Origin: a virus
Strand: one strand, 5' to 3'
IMG/VR virus record: IMGVR_UViG_3300037104_000121
Span: 1-24,710 of that record
Length of the DNA stretch: 24,710 nucleotides
The notes below the pieces were generated by a model that did no database searches, was not told the origin of the DNA, and worked only from the letters and a program-made list of their open reading frames with translations. Below are positions 7,999-16,362 of this stretch, in pieces (positions within the stretch are counted from its first letter, which is position 1; every line of letters begins with the position of its first letter). The position numbers were made by a program, and so were the translations under genes.

Positions 7999-10674
7999 TT
8001 AAGAATAGGTGTGCTTTGTGCCCGTGGGATCTACATAAACACGTCTTCCATAGACTTCTGGGGCACTTCCACTGTACCGGACGGCAATAGAACGCCCATT
8101 ATGCTCAATACCCGATTCAACCGTCGTGACGCTGATATAGTCCTTAGACGTGACCGTTCCGTTGGTTGGAATAAGGGAAATATCCTCGACTTCGGTATAT
8201 CCAAGTGAACCTTCTCCCGAAAGCGGAGGATGGTGAGTTGGAATGTTGTAGCCTAAAAAACGATGTGGTGTAATAGCTTCCGTGATATTAGGCAAGAAGA
8301 GGTTGTTGGTTAAAGTCAACGAGGTTAATGTACTGTTACCCCCCGTACTTGTACCAGTTCCAATGATACTATTACCGAACAAGCTTGCACCCGTGGGATC
8401 AAACGCCTGAACCACTGGAGCCAAAGTGTAAATCAAATTGTAATTCGCATCAAACAACTCAGCCTTGATAGTCCAACTCTCATTGGCAATATTAATAGGG
8501 AACGGAATTTGAACCACGGCTGACTGCGGGGAGAATCCGTAATCGCCATAATTCTTCAATGATATATTCCCAAGAATGACTTCACAATTGACAGGAACAA
8601 TGACTAGAGTCCCATAGTAGTCATTTAGTGGGGTGAAGAACAATTGCTGCGGGTCGGAGAAAATTCGGCTACTGACTGTATCGGTTACCACAATTTCACC
8701 AAGCTTCCATCCAAATGGAGGCATGTAGGAAGTCTCGTTTTGTATAGTATCACTGGAACTTGTCAGGAAGAACATCACCTTGGCGGTTTCCGTTTTGTTC
8801 TTATTGACAATCATGTCCGATTGGAGAATATACGTTGTGTTTTGGGCCAAAAAGATGAAATTGGACGTGTACCCTACTCCCGAAAATTGATTGTAAGCAG
8901 CGGCGTCATATGGATAGTAATTATAATCATTGGTAGTTCCTATGGCCTGTGCCTTTACAATTACATAAGAATTTCCATCTGAACCTGAGTACCCATTGAT
9001 AGGATGAATGACCATGGAACTCAATCTTGGCTTATCTGAATAAATCAAGTTAAGAGACGCTGAGGACGCAAACCAGTACTGGTTGATTTGGTCTTGGTTA
9101 GTAAACGTTCCAATGGTCGAGAAGTTCTTATTAACCGTAATCGGGTCTACAAGCAGTTCACTCGGGCCGAGGACCGTATCGTCAATTAGAGAGAAATTGC
9201 CGGGATAAATATTGCTTTTAGCATACAACTTATGTCGGGCTACAAATCCGGTAAATGTCCCGAGGTTTCGATACACTATTCCAGCGTAAGACTTCTTCAT
9301 GAATGACGCTGATCCTGCTGAATTGACGTATCCTTGGTATGGATTGGATGCACTCAGAACCGTAATACTTCCAGTAACCTTGGAAGCCGTGTAATTTGTG
9401 GCAACAATTCCATGCCCATGGTTCTCATATACCGTATAAAGGAACGATGGTGTATGAATGATTTGGCTTCCGGTAACATCGAGCACGGTAAACATGCTTC
9501 CCGTCACTGGAACCTGATTAAAAGTTGTATGGACGGCTGGATTGAATGCGGCATGTGAAGACCCCGAGAGAGAAAGGGATGAGTATTTCAACGTAACCGT
9601 CTGCCCAACGTTTGATGACGTAAAGGTATTTACCCCAACGTGAATTTCCATATATCCGGGGTCAGTCGGAGTATGTTTAATGAGGGGAGCGAACATCGGC
9701 TGAGTTACCGCTTGCATGATATACTCCGTAGAAGAGAAACTACACGTAAACATCCCCGAAGACGCCAACTGAGCATATGGACCTAACGGAATTGTATCTA
9801 CTATTATTTCCGAAGTGCTTCGGACTGAGGTAATAATCGCACTAACGTCAGCATGTTTGTATTGGTAAACCAGAGGATTGTTCGAAATAATCGCCGTTGC
9901 ATAATCATAATGAAGTTGAATGGGTGATCCGACCATTTGTGCATTGAATGAATCAACCCGGGAATTTGGATCGGATGGAAGGGCAGACCACATTACAATT
10001 TGTGCATTGGCAGGTAGGACGAAGCCAAAATTGGCACTGCCGGGAGTAAAGAATCCATTAGAGTTGTCTACCCGCAGGAAAAATGACCCCGATACAGTTA
10101 CATCTTGGGTCAAGGTAGAACCAGTCAGATTTTCAATAACGGGATAAAGAAGCGAGCGAGCCTCCATGTAAGGCTCACTTCTGGTTGACTTGGGGTTGAA
10201 AAATCGAACACGGGAGACGTTCGGAAATTTGGTATTAATGCTAATGTTCCCGGTCCATCGAACAACCTCTCCCTTGGCTGTGGTGCCGACTAGGAAAATC
10301 TTTCCGGGTCCATCCTTAGTCTCTTTGAAAATGTAGATGGAAACGGTGAAGTTTGCGATATCTACATAATTTGTTCCTTTTGGTGTGGAGACTAAATATA
10401 GAGAATTGCCATCATTGTCGAGAACCTCGATCTTAATTTCGGACCCATCTTTAAGCAAGTCGGAGCCATTGAAGGAGATACAGTTTTTTCCAGCCGTGAA
10501 TGCGGGGTCAAATTCGACGACTTGGAAATAACGGGATAGGTGAGACGTATCCTCAATATCCACCTGAATCTGGTCAAGCCCTTGAGCCACACCTGTTGTG
10601 GTGTAGCTGCTATCGCCTTTTTTGCCGAAACTTGAGAGTAATTGCTTTGCCATAGACGGGGAATGACGCCCCAT
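7999..10674 (-). CDS. Large beta-rich virion protein (tail or surface structural protein)
   Basis: The 891-aa protein is rich in Ser, Thr, Asn, Gly and Tyr, with little charge and no enzyme motif, as in phage tail, fibre or decoration proteins. The N-terminal part (HLSRYFQVVEFDPAFTAGKN, then NGSDLLKDGSEIKIEVLDN and a WTGNISIN strand) resembles, from memory, a beta-sandwich entry domain of large virion proteins in uncultured marine phages. The C-terminus ends with EVYGRRVYVDPTGTKHTYS. No FG-GAP or dockerin motifs occur here, unlike the 807-aa protein. Two ATGs compete: 10674, and 10653 giving MAKQLLSSFG (884 aa). An ATATTTATA-like element ends 1 nt before the first, which favours the second if that element is a promoter. 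The exact place in the particle is unknown. Confidence 0.85.
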   Translation of the reverse strand: MGRHSPSMAKQLLSSFGKKGDSSYTTTGVAQGLDQIQVDIEDTSHLSRYFQVVEFDPAFTAGKNCISFNGSDLLKDGSEIKIEVLDNDGNSLYLVSTPKGTNYVDIANFTVSIYIFKETKDGPGKIFLVGTTAKGEVVRWTGNISINTKFPNVSRVRFFNPKSTRSEPYMEARSLLYPVIENLTGSTLTQDVTVSGSFFLRVDNSNGFFTPGSANFGFVLPANAQIVMWSALPSDPNSRVDSFNAQMVGSPIQLHYDYATAIISNNPLVYQYKHADVSAIITSVRSTSEIIVDTIPLGPYAQLASSGMFTCSFSSTEYIMQAVTQPMFAPLIKHTPTDPGYMEIHVGVNTFTSSNVGQTVTLKYSSLSLSGSSHAAFNPAVHTTFNQVPVTGSMFTVLDVTGSQIIHTPSFLYTVYENHGHGIVATNYTASKVTGSITVLSASNPYQGYVNSAGSASFMKKSYAGIVYRNLGTFTGFVARHKLYAKSNIYPGNFSLIDDTVLGPSELLVDPITVNKNFSTIGTFTNQDQINQYWFASSASLNLIYSDKPRLSSMVIHPINGYSGSDGNSYVIVKAQAIGTTNDYNYYPYDAAAYNQFSGVGYTSNFIFLAQNTTYILQSDMIVNKNKTETAKVMFFLTSSSDTIQNETSYMPPFGWKLGEIVVTDTVSSRIFSDPQQLFFTPLNDYYGTLVIVPVNCEVILGNISLKNYGDYGFSPQSAVVQIPFPINIANESWTIKAELFDANYNLIYTLAPVVQAFDPTGASLFGNSIIGTGTSTGGNSTLTSLTLTNNLFLPNITEAITPHRFLGYNIPTHHPPLSGEGSLGYTEVEDISLIPTNGTVTSKDYISVTTVESGIEHNGRSIAVRYSGSAPEVYGRRVYVDPTGTKHTYS

Positions 10675-10675
10675 C

Positions 10676-10684
10676 TATACATAT
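10676..10684 (-). promoter_or_regulatory. ATATTTATA-like element (one mismatch)
   Basis: The minus strand reads ATATGTATA, one base from the repeated element, 22 nt before the ATG at 10653 and 1 nt before the ATG at 10674. Spacing to 10653 matches the other copies. Confidence 0.3.
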
Positions 10685-10751
10685 TAAGTTATTCGAGATT
10701 TACTATCGGGAACTTACCAGCCTGTATTTTTCCAAAGATGTCAAGTATCTT

Positions 10752-11654
10752 TTAGAAATATCGTATCAATGTTTTTCTGTATGCATCATATCTCCAGAAT
10801 TCACACCCCAAATACGCCTTGATTTGTTTCATCCTTACCCAATCTTTTGCCATGAGACGCCCGTGGCGATAATGGCGGGGTTCATCGTATTCCACGACGA
10901 TGTTGTAGTATGGCTCGTAGTAGTCCACAAAATACCCGAGATGCGATACGAAATGCTGTCTGTTTCCAAACCACCCATTTTCCCTTTCAAGTTGGTCAAA
11001 GTATTGCTTTTCGCCCGCACCAACATTTACTAATCTCCCGTTGCCACCCCGATTCATTTGTAATACTTTTTGGCACATTATTACACGCATCTTTCGGCGG
11101 GATTCTTCCGTATGTCGTTTTCCATAAAATGGAGCAAGTTCGTCATACCGATGTACGCCATACATGGGGTTTCCCTTCTCTGTTATTTTTTGCTTGTGGG
11201 CGTCTGTATGCTTGAATCCGATGTGAGAGACAGACATCCTATTGCGGATTTCCTCGGAAGGATGTCGCCCCTTGTTTTTACAACTATTGCAACACTTGTT
11301 TCTTTTGATTGACGCATTGAATATTTCTCGGGAAGTATATGCCATCTCTCGCCTACAAATCGGGCATAGTTTAGTATATTTATCTGCGATGGGATAGGAT
11401 ATGTGAGCACAAACAGCACATTTAGAATTGGACTTGACTGCGAGTTTCCAGTGGTCTTTCCGAGAATAAATCTGTAGTTGACCACAATCGGGGCATTGTC
11501 TTTTCCATCCTCCCTCGGGAACTGGAAGTTTTTTCTTTCTTGGAGCACATTGGTAGCAGACGCAATTTCTCCTGACGGAATTGTTTAGACCTACCTTTGA
11601 CGTATAGACCAATTCCCTATTACATTTGGGGCATCTTTTTGCCCACTTTGGCAT
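10752..11654 (-). CDS. Homing endonuclease: zinc-finger repeats, NUMOD3 motifs and Vsr-like nuclease domain
   Basis: The frame is open to an ATG at 11744 (330 aa), but the first 30 residues have Thr/Ser/Asn-rich composition and read across a different, better-supported ORF. The ATG at 11654 (MPKWAKRCPKCNRELVYTSK, 300 aa) is therefore preferred. Numbered from 11744, three tandem zinc-finger units follow, each CxxC, about 20 residues, then a second Cys pair (C38-C41/C63-C66, C84-C87/C109-C112, C127-C130/C152-C155). Two or three NUMOD3-like segments follow (RHPSEEIRNRMSVSHIG, RHTEESRRKMRVIM). The C-terminal nuclease has GYFVDYYEPYYNIVVEYDE, RHYRHG, and RYDAYRKTLIRYF. The last domain matches that of the gene at 1779-2510. 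It lies between a virion gene and the Mre11-Rad50 gene. Confidence 0.75.
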   Translation of the reverse strand: MPKWAKRCPKCNRELVYTSKVGLNNSVRRNCVCYQCAPRKKKLPVPEGGWKRQCPDCGQLQIYSRKDHWKLAVKSNSKCAVCAHISYPIADKYTKLCPICRREMAYTSREIFNASIKRNKCCNSCKNKGRHPSEEIRNRMSVSHIGFKHTDAHKQKITEKGNPMYGVHRYDELAPFYGKRHTEESRRKMRVIMCQKVLQMNRGGNGRLVNVGAGEKQYFDQLERENGWFGNRQHFVSHLGYFVDYYEPYYNIVVEYDEPRHYRHGRLMAKDWVRMKQIKAYLGCEFWRYDAYRKTLIRYF

Positions 11655-11775
11655 AGTAATTCCGCATTCTCTCTCGGTTGATGTGGTATTTGTTTCTGTA
11701 GTAATACTCCCGTCTCCATCTACGTTTTGCTTCAAGTTGCTCATTTTCAGTTTCGTATTTTTGATGTCGTCCCAT
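11620..11775 (-). CDS. 51-codon ORF, probable out-of-frame N-terminal part of the adjacent endonuclease
   Basis: The ATG at 11775 is preceded by AGAAAGGAGTTCTCA, the best ribosome-binding site of this region. The product begins MGRHQKYETENEQLEAKRRW and continues REYYYRNKYHINRERMRNYY before a stop at 11620. Basic, Tyr/Asn/Arg-rich helices of this type are often found at the N-terminus of phage homing endonucleases. It overlaps the zinc-finger ORF by 35 bp. A +1 shift in the overlap would join the two into one reading frame. It may be a truncated leader coupled to the internal ATG at 11654, or the result of an indel. Confidence 0.55.
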   Translation of the reverse strand: MGRHQKYETENEQLEAKRRWRREYYYRNKYHINRERMRNYYAKVGKKMPQM

Positions 11776-11789
11776 TGAGAACTCCTTTC

Positions 11790-11798
11790 TATAAGTAT
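11790..11798 (-). promoter_or_regulatory. ATATTTATA-like element (one mismatch) before the 51-codon ORF
   Basis: The minus strand reads ATACTTATA, one base from the repeated element, with 14 nt to the ATG at 11775 and the AAAGGAG site in between. Confidence 0.3.
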
Positions 11799-11831
11799 AT
11801 TACTCCGAGCAAAAAACTCCTACAAAATGAA

Positions 11832-11948
11832 TTATTCTTCATCTTTCCAATAGTCCGCATCCCGCTCCCACGGACTGCTTGCTCGTAATATTTTCTCCAA
11901 CAATTTTTGTATTTTCTCTTCCAGTTTTTCTATTTCATCGTTATTCAT
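11832..11948 (-). CDS. Small acidic protein, 38 aa, overlapping the end of the Mre11-Rad50 gene
   Basis: The ATG at 11948 lies in ATGAATAA, so the ORF overlaps the last 8 nt of the preceding gene, including its stop codon. The product opens with a short charged helix (MNNDEIEKLEEKIQKLLEKI) and ends WERDADYWKDEE. The stop-start overlap suggests coupled translation. There is no strong Shine-Dalgarno and no recognisable family. It fills an otherwise empty 165-bp gap. Confidence 0.4.
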   Translation of the reverse strand: MNNDEIEKLEEKIQKLLEKILRASSPWERDADYWKDEE

Positions 11949-14900
11949 ATACTACTTTTGCGAGTCCGTTTTCGTGAGTTATTTCTATGGTCCTGTCAAC
12001 GAAATCTTTGATTGTATCGTTGTGAGAGATAACAAAAACGTATTCATAATAGTTTTTGAGGGCGGAAAATAGAGTGGACATAGAGGAAAGATGGTCGGGG
12101 TCTAACGTGGAAAATCCCTCGTCAAGAGCAAGAAAACTGCACTTCGGGAGATTGGAAATCTCCGTAAGCCCGACCCGTATAGCTACACTTGCCACAAATC
12201 TCTCATATCCAGATGCCAATTCTATCGGATACTTCCCAACATCAGCATAAACAATATAGGGCACTATGTTTTTTCCGTCCGTCTCAAATTGTATAGTAAA
12301 ATCAACAACTTGATTCAGAATGGAGTTAACTTCTTTTTCAATCTCGGGGACTGTGTTACAGATGACTTGGTAAGGGATACCATCACGCCCAATGGCTGCG
12401 AGATATTGGGTATAGGAATCCAATTCATCTTCCATTGCCGTGACTTCATTAAGAGTCTGGGTCACTGTCTCCACGGTGCTGCGAAACAGTTCCTTCTTGC
12501 CGGAAATGTCCATGAGAACTTGATTCTGCTTCTGGAGAGAAACGTCCAATTTGCCGAGGGCAATCTTGAAGGCATTAATCTTCGACTGAACTTTGGCATT
12601 GTTTTCCACCACTACTCCATTGCGATGATAGATGTCAATCTTAGCCAATACGTCCTTGTAGGCGGTCTCCAAACGCTCAAGTTCATTGGTCACGATGATG
12701 ATTTGCTTGCTTCCCTTCTGGCATTCCTCACGGAGATTTCCACGGTCGGTCAGGAATTTGGTGTACTTTTCGTAGGCAGTTTCTACCCACAGATAGACCC
12801 CCAAATCCGTATTCAATAGCTCAAGGGTTTTCATCATCAAGTCGGTTTCTTTCTTATCTCCGACAAGTTCTTGTTTAGCCGTATAGGCGTCTTTAACAAA
12901 TTTGTTATCAACACAGAACTTACAGTTGGGATCAAACTTATGGGTTTTGAGACGCTCCACCTTTTCCAGTTTCCCCTTAACTTCCACCTTTTTCAATTCA
13001 ATCTTCTGTTTGATGAGTGAAATTTTCTCGGATATTTCCCTATACTTTTTGTGGGACTCGACAAGATTCTGACTTTCCAAATCGTGCATTTCTTTCTCGA
13101 TTTCCGTCAGTTTCTTCTCTCGTTTGGAATTAGTCTCACGGGTATCGGAAATTGCCTTGTGTTTGGCTTGGATGGTCTGTTCGGCAGTTTTCTTACGTGC
13201 TTCCAACGTCGCAAGGTCTGTTGGGACACTCGTGTCCAGCTTGATAAGGTTGCCGGTTTCGACGACAATTTGCTCATTCACTTCTGTTATCTGCTTCTTC
13301 AAACTATCCGCCTGTTCGGAGGCTGTGGCAAATAAAGCCTCGGCGTGAGACAGAGCATTCTTATGCTGTTCGATTTCCAACTGATAATTTTTATCCTTAT
13401 GGGTCTTGAGGATAGCGGTCAGTTCCTTGTTACGCTCCCGTGCCGATTCCTCCAATCGGTCAAAGACATTGAGTCCAATGAATTGCACAAGCAAGTCCTT
13501 GCGTTCACTATTTCCCATGTCAATGAAGCTACTGAGGTTCTTGGCATTCTGGAACGATGCAGCCGTAATGATGAAGTCTTCGTAGGAGCCAATGTAATCA
13601 CGAATGATGTCATTGGTGTCTCTACGAGCGGTTCCATGAAGGTCTTCTTCAACCCCATTAGTAAGCTTCCAGAACCTCACGTCCACCTTGACGTTGCCGG
13701 AACGAGTGGTATTTCCATTGCGTTCAATGAAATAACGAACGCCCGAAATCTCAAATTCGATTTTGCAATGGAATGTGGTTTTCTGGACATTGAGAACATG
13801 AAGTCCCTTGTAACCACGGTCGAACTTGTCAAACAAGCAAAAAATGATAGCTGAAAGGATGCTTGACTTTCCACAGCGATTCGGACCAAAGATGCCATAC
13901 ACACCATTCATATTGGTGAAATCAATGACATTGTTCTCGCCATAAGTGAACATATTATCCCATTCAAATCTTATGGGTTTCCATTTCAGGTTACGAGAGA
14001 ACTCATCCCGCTTTATGAGCTGGTTCGTATTCTTATTGATTTTAAGAATGGCGTCAATCTTAGTCGGATTCGTGATGTCCAATTTCTTGGTAAGGAATTC
14101 CATCAACAACTTCTCTTGGTAACTTACGTTCGTCAGGTCGGCAAGAACAATATCCTTGCAGAGAGGAATGATGTCTTTTTTGTCCCGCTCTTGGTCCATG
14201 CGGACATAAGCCGTTTCCACGACTTGGGTCTTCATCTTAATTTCGGCCAGAACCGACTTGACTTCCGAAGCAATGCTCTCATAGCACTTCATGCGGAGGC
14301 GTACCCGCTTAGGAAGCTTATCCAGAGACGTTGTAAGCTGACCTTTCTGAACTTCAATGGTAAAATACCCAAAATTGTTGGGCAATTCATAGAACTTATA
14401 GCTGCGCTTCTTCAAATCCCATAGGGAATAACCATGTCCATCCAAATTTTCTCCGTGGTTCTGCTGAACCATCGAACCTACGTAATGTACGCAAGGCTTA
14501 TGAGCCATTTCATCATACCCCTGCATATCTTGACGCTTATGAATGTCCCCGAGCATCGCCATATCATTATAGTCGAATAACGGGTTCATAATGGCTGGAT
14601 TACTGATGGAATACCCAGTATCCATAGCCGCACGGTCAACTGCCCCGTGGAACAGGGCGATTATGTGTTCATATTGGTTGCGGTAGATTTCAGGGATAGT
14701 GTCTCCCCGAATATAATGTTCCGGTGCATCAAACACACCCATGTTGTTGAACAGAATGTTAGACATTCCAAACAGACCCGTGGTTTTGAGATAAAAGATA
14801 TTGGGATGGTTAAGGGCATCCACGATAGGAGTCAGACTATCCAATCGGCTTTTGTTGGACAACGTAGCATCGTGGTTTCCCGCAACCAGAACGAGAGGAC

Positions 14901-15150
14901 GAATGTCAGCAATAGTCTTGAATAGAATGAAAGCCATTTCCACGCATTCAGGCGTCAAGTCGCTTTTAGAATGGAACACGTCACCAACCAGAGCAACAAC
15001 CGTGGTTTTCGGCGTCTTCTTGATTTCTTCGTACAAATTAGCAAAAACTTCCTTGTACTCGTCGTGCCTCTTGGTGAGACGAATGTGAATATCTGCGATT
15101 TGTAGAACATGAGTAAATTTCTCAATGTTAGTTTTTAGGATGTTAATCAT
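11941..15150 (-). CDS. Single-chain Mre11-Rad50 (SbcD-SbcC) recombination nuclease fusion
   Basis: The 1069-aa protein joins what T4 encodes as two genes (47 and 46). Residues 1 to about 340 are the Mre11/SbcD metallophosphoesterase: ADIHIR (Asp20, His22), VGDVFH (56-60), AGNHD (90-94), later ALFHGAVD and MLGDIH supply further metal ligands. The Rad50/SbcC part begins near 395: Walker A GPNRCGKSS at about 419-427, long coiled coils with a CKFC zinc-hook centre near 741-744, signature LASGYERF near 978, Walker B FLALDEGFSTLD near 1003-1012, and H-loop ISHND near 1040. All key residues of both halves are present. The complex resects double-strand ends for recombination-dependent replication. 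The start overlaps the primase stop by four bases (ATGA), implying coupled expression. Confidence 0.93.
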   Translation of the reverse strand: MINILKTNIEKFTHVLQIADIHIRLTKRHDEYKEVFANLYEEIKKTPKTTVVALVGDVFHSKSDLTPECVEMAFILFKTIADIRPLVLVAGNHDATLSNKSRLDSLTPIVDALNHPNIFYLKTTGLFGMSNILFNNMGVFDAPEHYIRGDTIPEIYRNQYEHIIALFHGAVDRAAMDTGYSISNPAIMNPLFDYNDMAMLGDIHKRQDMQGYDEMAHKPCVHYVGSMVQQNHGENLDGHGYSLWDLKKRSYKFYELPNNFGYFTIEVQKGQLTTSLDKLPKRVRLRMKCYESIASEVKSVLAEIKMKTQVVETAYVRMDQERDKKDIIPLCKDIVLADLTNVSYQEKLLMEFLTKKLDITNPTKIDAILKINKNTNQLIKRDEFSRNLKWKPIRFEWDNMFTYGENNVIDFTNMNGVYGIFGPNRCGKSSILSAIIFCLFDKFDRGYKGLHVLNVQKTTFHCKIEFEISGVRYFIERNGNTTRSGNVKVDVRFWKLTNGVEEDLHGTARRDTNDIIRDYIGSYEDFIITAASFQNAKNLSSFIDMGNSERKDLLVQFIGLNVFDRLEESARERNKELTAILKTHKDKNYQLEIEQHKNALSHAEALFATASEQADSLKKQITEVNEQIVVETGNLIKLDTSVPTDLATLEARKKTAEQTIQAKHKAISDTRETNSKREKKLTEIEKEMHDLESQNLVESHKKYREISEKISLIKQKIELKKVEVKGKLEKVERLKTHKFDPNCKFCVDNKFVKDAYTAKQELVGDKKETDLMMKTLELLNTDLGVYLWVETAYEKYTKFLTDRGNLREECQKGSKQIIIVTNELERLETAYKDVLAKIDIYHRNGVVVENNAKVQSKINAFKIALGKLDVSLQKQNQVLMDISGKKELFRSTVETVTQTLNEVTAMEDELDSYTQYLAAIGRDGIPYQVICNTVPEIEKEVNSILNQVVDFTIQFETDGKNIVPYIVYADVGKYPIELASGYERFVASVAIRVGLTEISNLPKCSFLALDEGFSTLDPDHLSSMSTLFSALKNYYEYVFVISHNDTIKDFVDRTIEITHENGLAKVVYE

Positions 15151-16097
15151 ATTTTACTTAAATTGTATTTGGTCATCTCCATATCGTCGAATTCACAAGC
15201 ATTATGAATGAGTTCATGTGTTCGTTCGAATCCCATTTCTGATGGGTCTTTCCCGTCAAGACAGACGAGATAAACTTCGATTCCGTCCCTATGCAATCTT
15301 ACATAGTTTCCCACGGCAGCATCTAAGGCATCATTATCCAGAATCATATTGACCCGTTTAGTATGATTAAGTTGCATTGCCTCTCGCAGTTTTTTTGACA
15401 AGTATTTTCCAAACAGAGGTATGGCATTATTACGAACGGCAAATGCATCAAAACATCCCTCTACAAGATTCAAAGGTTCCTTGTAGTTTACAAAGGACTC
15501 AAACCCAACAATATTATCTACCGAGACTTCTGGTTTTCTATAAGCGAATATGTCGGGGGAATCGTAATACTGTCTGGCGATGAAAAAGTTCAGGTTCCCA
15601 CATGCATCATATGATGGAACCACGATGCATTGCTCATATTTTCCAGACTCACAGTATCCTATATTATAACGAAGAATGTCCTCGTATAGGACTCGCCGTC
15701 GCCTTAAATATGCCATTGCGTTTTTATATTCTACTCTGGAGGATCGTTCCGATAGCGGAATGAACTCCGAAGGCAATGTTAATTCAACATCTTGTTGTTT
15801 GTCATCCCGTCTCCATTGCGGTCGTATTCCTTTAAGTAGGGGGGCTAGACGAGGTTTGTATCTCTCGGGAGTGGGAGACAGCCCAAGCAAATCATACAAA
15901 TTTCCGCTCAGATTGCATGTCCAACAATGAAATGCACCAAAAAATTTGTTATTTTCGTCAAGGCATACTTCGAGTTTCCGCTTGTAGTGATGACATTTTG
16001 GGCAAAAATATACCAACTCATTTCCAGATTTTCGTTTTCGGGAAATTTGATTTAATGCCATGTCAAGCAGGCATGTGAGTTCATATTTTTCCAACAT
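15147..16097 (-). CDS. DnaG-type DNA primase with zinc finger and TOPRIM domain (T4 gp61 role)
   Basis: The 316-aa protein has an N-terminal CHC2-like zinc finger with CPKC (32-35, followed by His36/37) and CWTC (58-61), then a linker. The TOPRIM catalytic core follows: LNLVEGCFDAFAV (Glu213), MILDNDALDAA (Asp254, Asp256) and LDGKDPSEMG (Asp281/284). It should make RNA primers for lagging-strand synthesis together with a replicative helicase encoded outside this window. No helicase domain is fused. Its stop overlaps the start of the Mre11-Rad50 gene by four bases. A sigma70-like promoter (TTGAGT, 17 nt, TAAACT) lies immediately upstream. The length is close to T4 gp61 (342 aa). Confidence 0.9.
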   Translation of the reverse strand: MLEKYELTCLLDMALNQISRKRKSGNELVYFCPKCHHYKRKLEVCLDENNKFFGAFHCWTCNLSGNLYDLLGLSPTPERYKPRLAPLLKGIRPQWRRDDKQQDVELTLPSEFIPLSERSSRVEYKNAMAYLRRRRVLYEDILRYNIGYCESGKYEQCIVVPSYDACGNLNFFIARQYYDSPDIFAYRKPEVSVDNIVGFESFVNYKEPLNLVEGCFDAFAVRNNAIPLFGKYLSKKLREAMQLNHTKRVNMILDNDALDAAVGNYVRLHRDGIEVYLVCLDGKDPSEMGFERTHELIHNACEFDDMEMTKYNLSKI

Positions 16098-16103
16098 GTC
16101 AGA

Positions 16104-16132
16104 AGTTTACCACTTTCTAAACAGAAACTCAA
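16104..16132 (-). promoter_or_regulatory. Possible sigma70-type promoter before primase
   Basis: On the minus strand TTGAGT is followed after 17 nt by TAAACT with a TG one base upstream (extended -10). Only 6 nt separate it from the primase ATG, so transcripts would be nearly leaderless. Confidence 0.3.
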
Positions 16133-16164
16133 CTTTTTATAAAACTTCATGAGTATGTATAGGA

Positions 16165-16362
16165 GTGAAGACATCTGGAATCTACAAAATCGTCAACAAA
16201 ATCAATGGGAAGTACTACGTCGGAAGTAGCAAAAACATTCCTGTTAGATGGTCTGATCATAAAGAGACACTCAACAAATCATCCCATTATAATGTCCATT
16301 TACAACGGTCATGGAAAAAATATGGCAACCACAATTTCGAATTTGTTATTGTGAATGCTCCC
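16165..16362 (+). pseudogene. GIY-YIG homing endonuclease, 5' fragment interrupted by the tnpB element
   Basis: The plus-strand ORF starts at a GTG (KTSGIYKIVNKINGKYYVGS). It holds the catalytic GIY-x10-YVG signature, the Arg in IPVRW, and RSWKKYGNHNFEFVIV, which form the first two thirds of a GIY-YIG domain. After codon 66 the reading frame enters the inserted element and stops at 16404. The missing catalytic Glu and DNA-binding half resume at 17618 in a compatible frame. Joining codon 66 to base 17618 restores a 243-aa enzyme. An in-frame TGA at 16150 excludes an upstream start, and the only ribosome-binding-like AGGAG touches the GTG, so initiation may also be weak. Confidence 0.8.
16356..16362 (+). 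repeat. Direct repeat TGCTCCC, left copy
   Basis: These seven bases flank the tnpB element on this side and recur at 17611-17617. One copy belongs to the ancestral endonuclease gene (codons Asn-Ala-Pro). IS200/IS605 elements make no target duplication, so the repeat likely reflects matching cleavage sites at target and element end. Confidence 0.7.

Noticed and set aside
10654-10674. GGGG-CGTCATT-CCCC palindrome at the start of the 891-aa gene
   Set aside because: A 4-bp stem is too short to support a regulatory structure without other evidence; I kept it only as a reason for caution about the start codon.
12289-12819. 176-codon plus-strand open frame; a similar one at 13345-13854
   Set aside because: Both are antisense to the Rad50 part of the fusion gene, whose motifs are intact. 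Long antisense frames are expected from its codon use.
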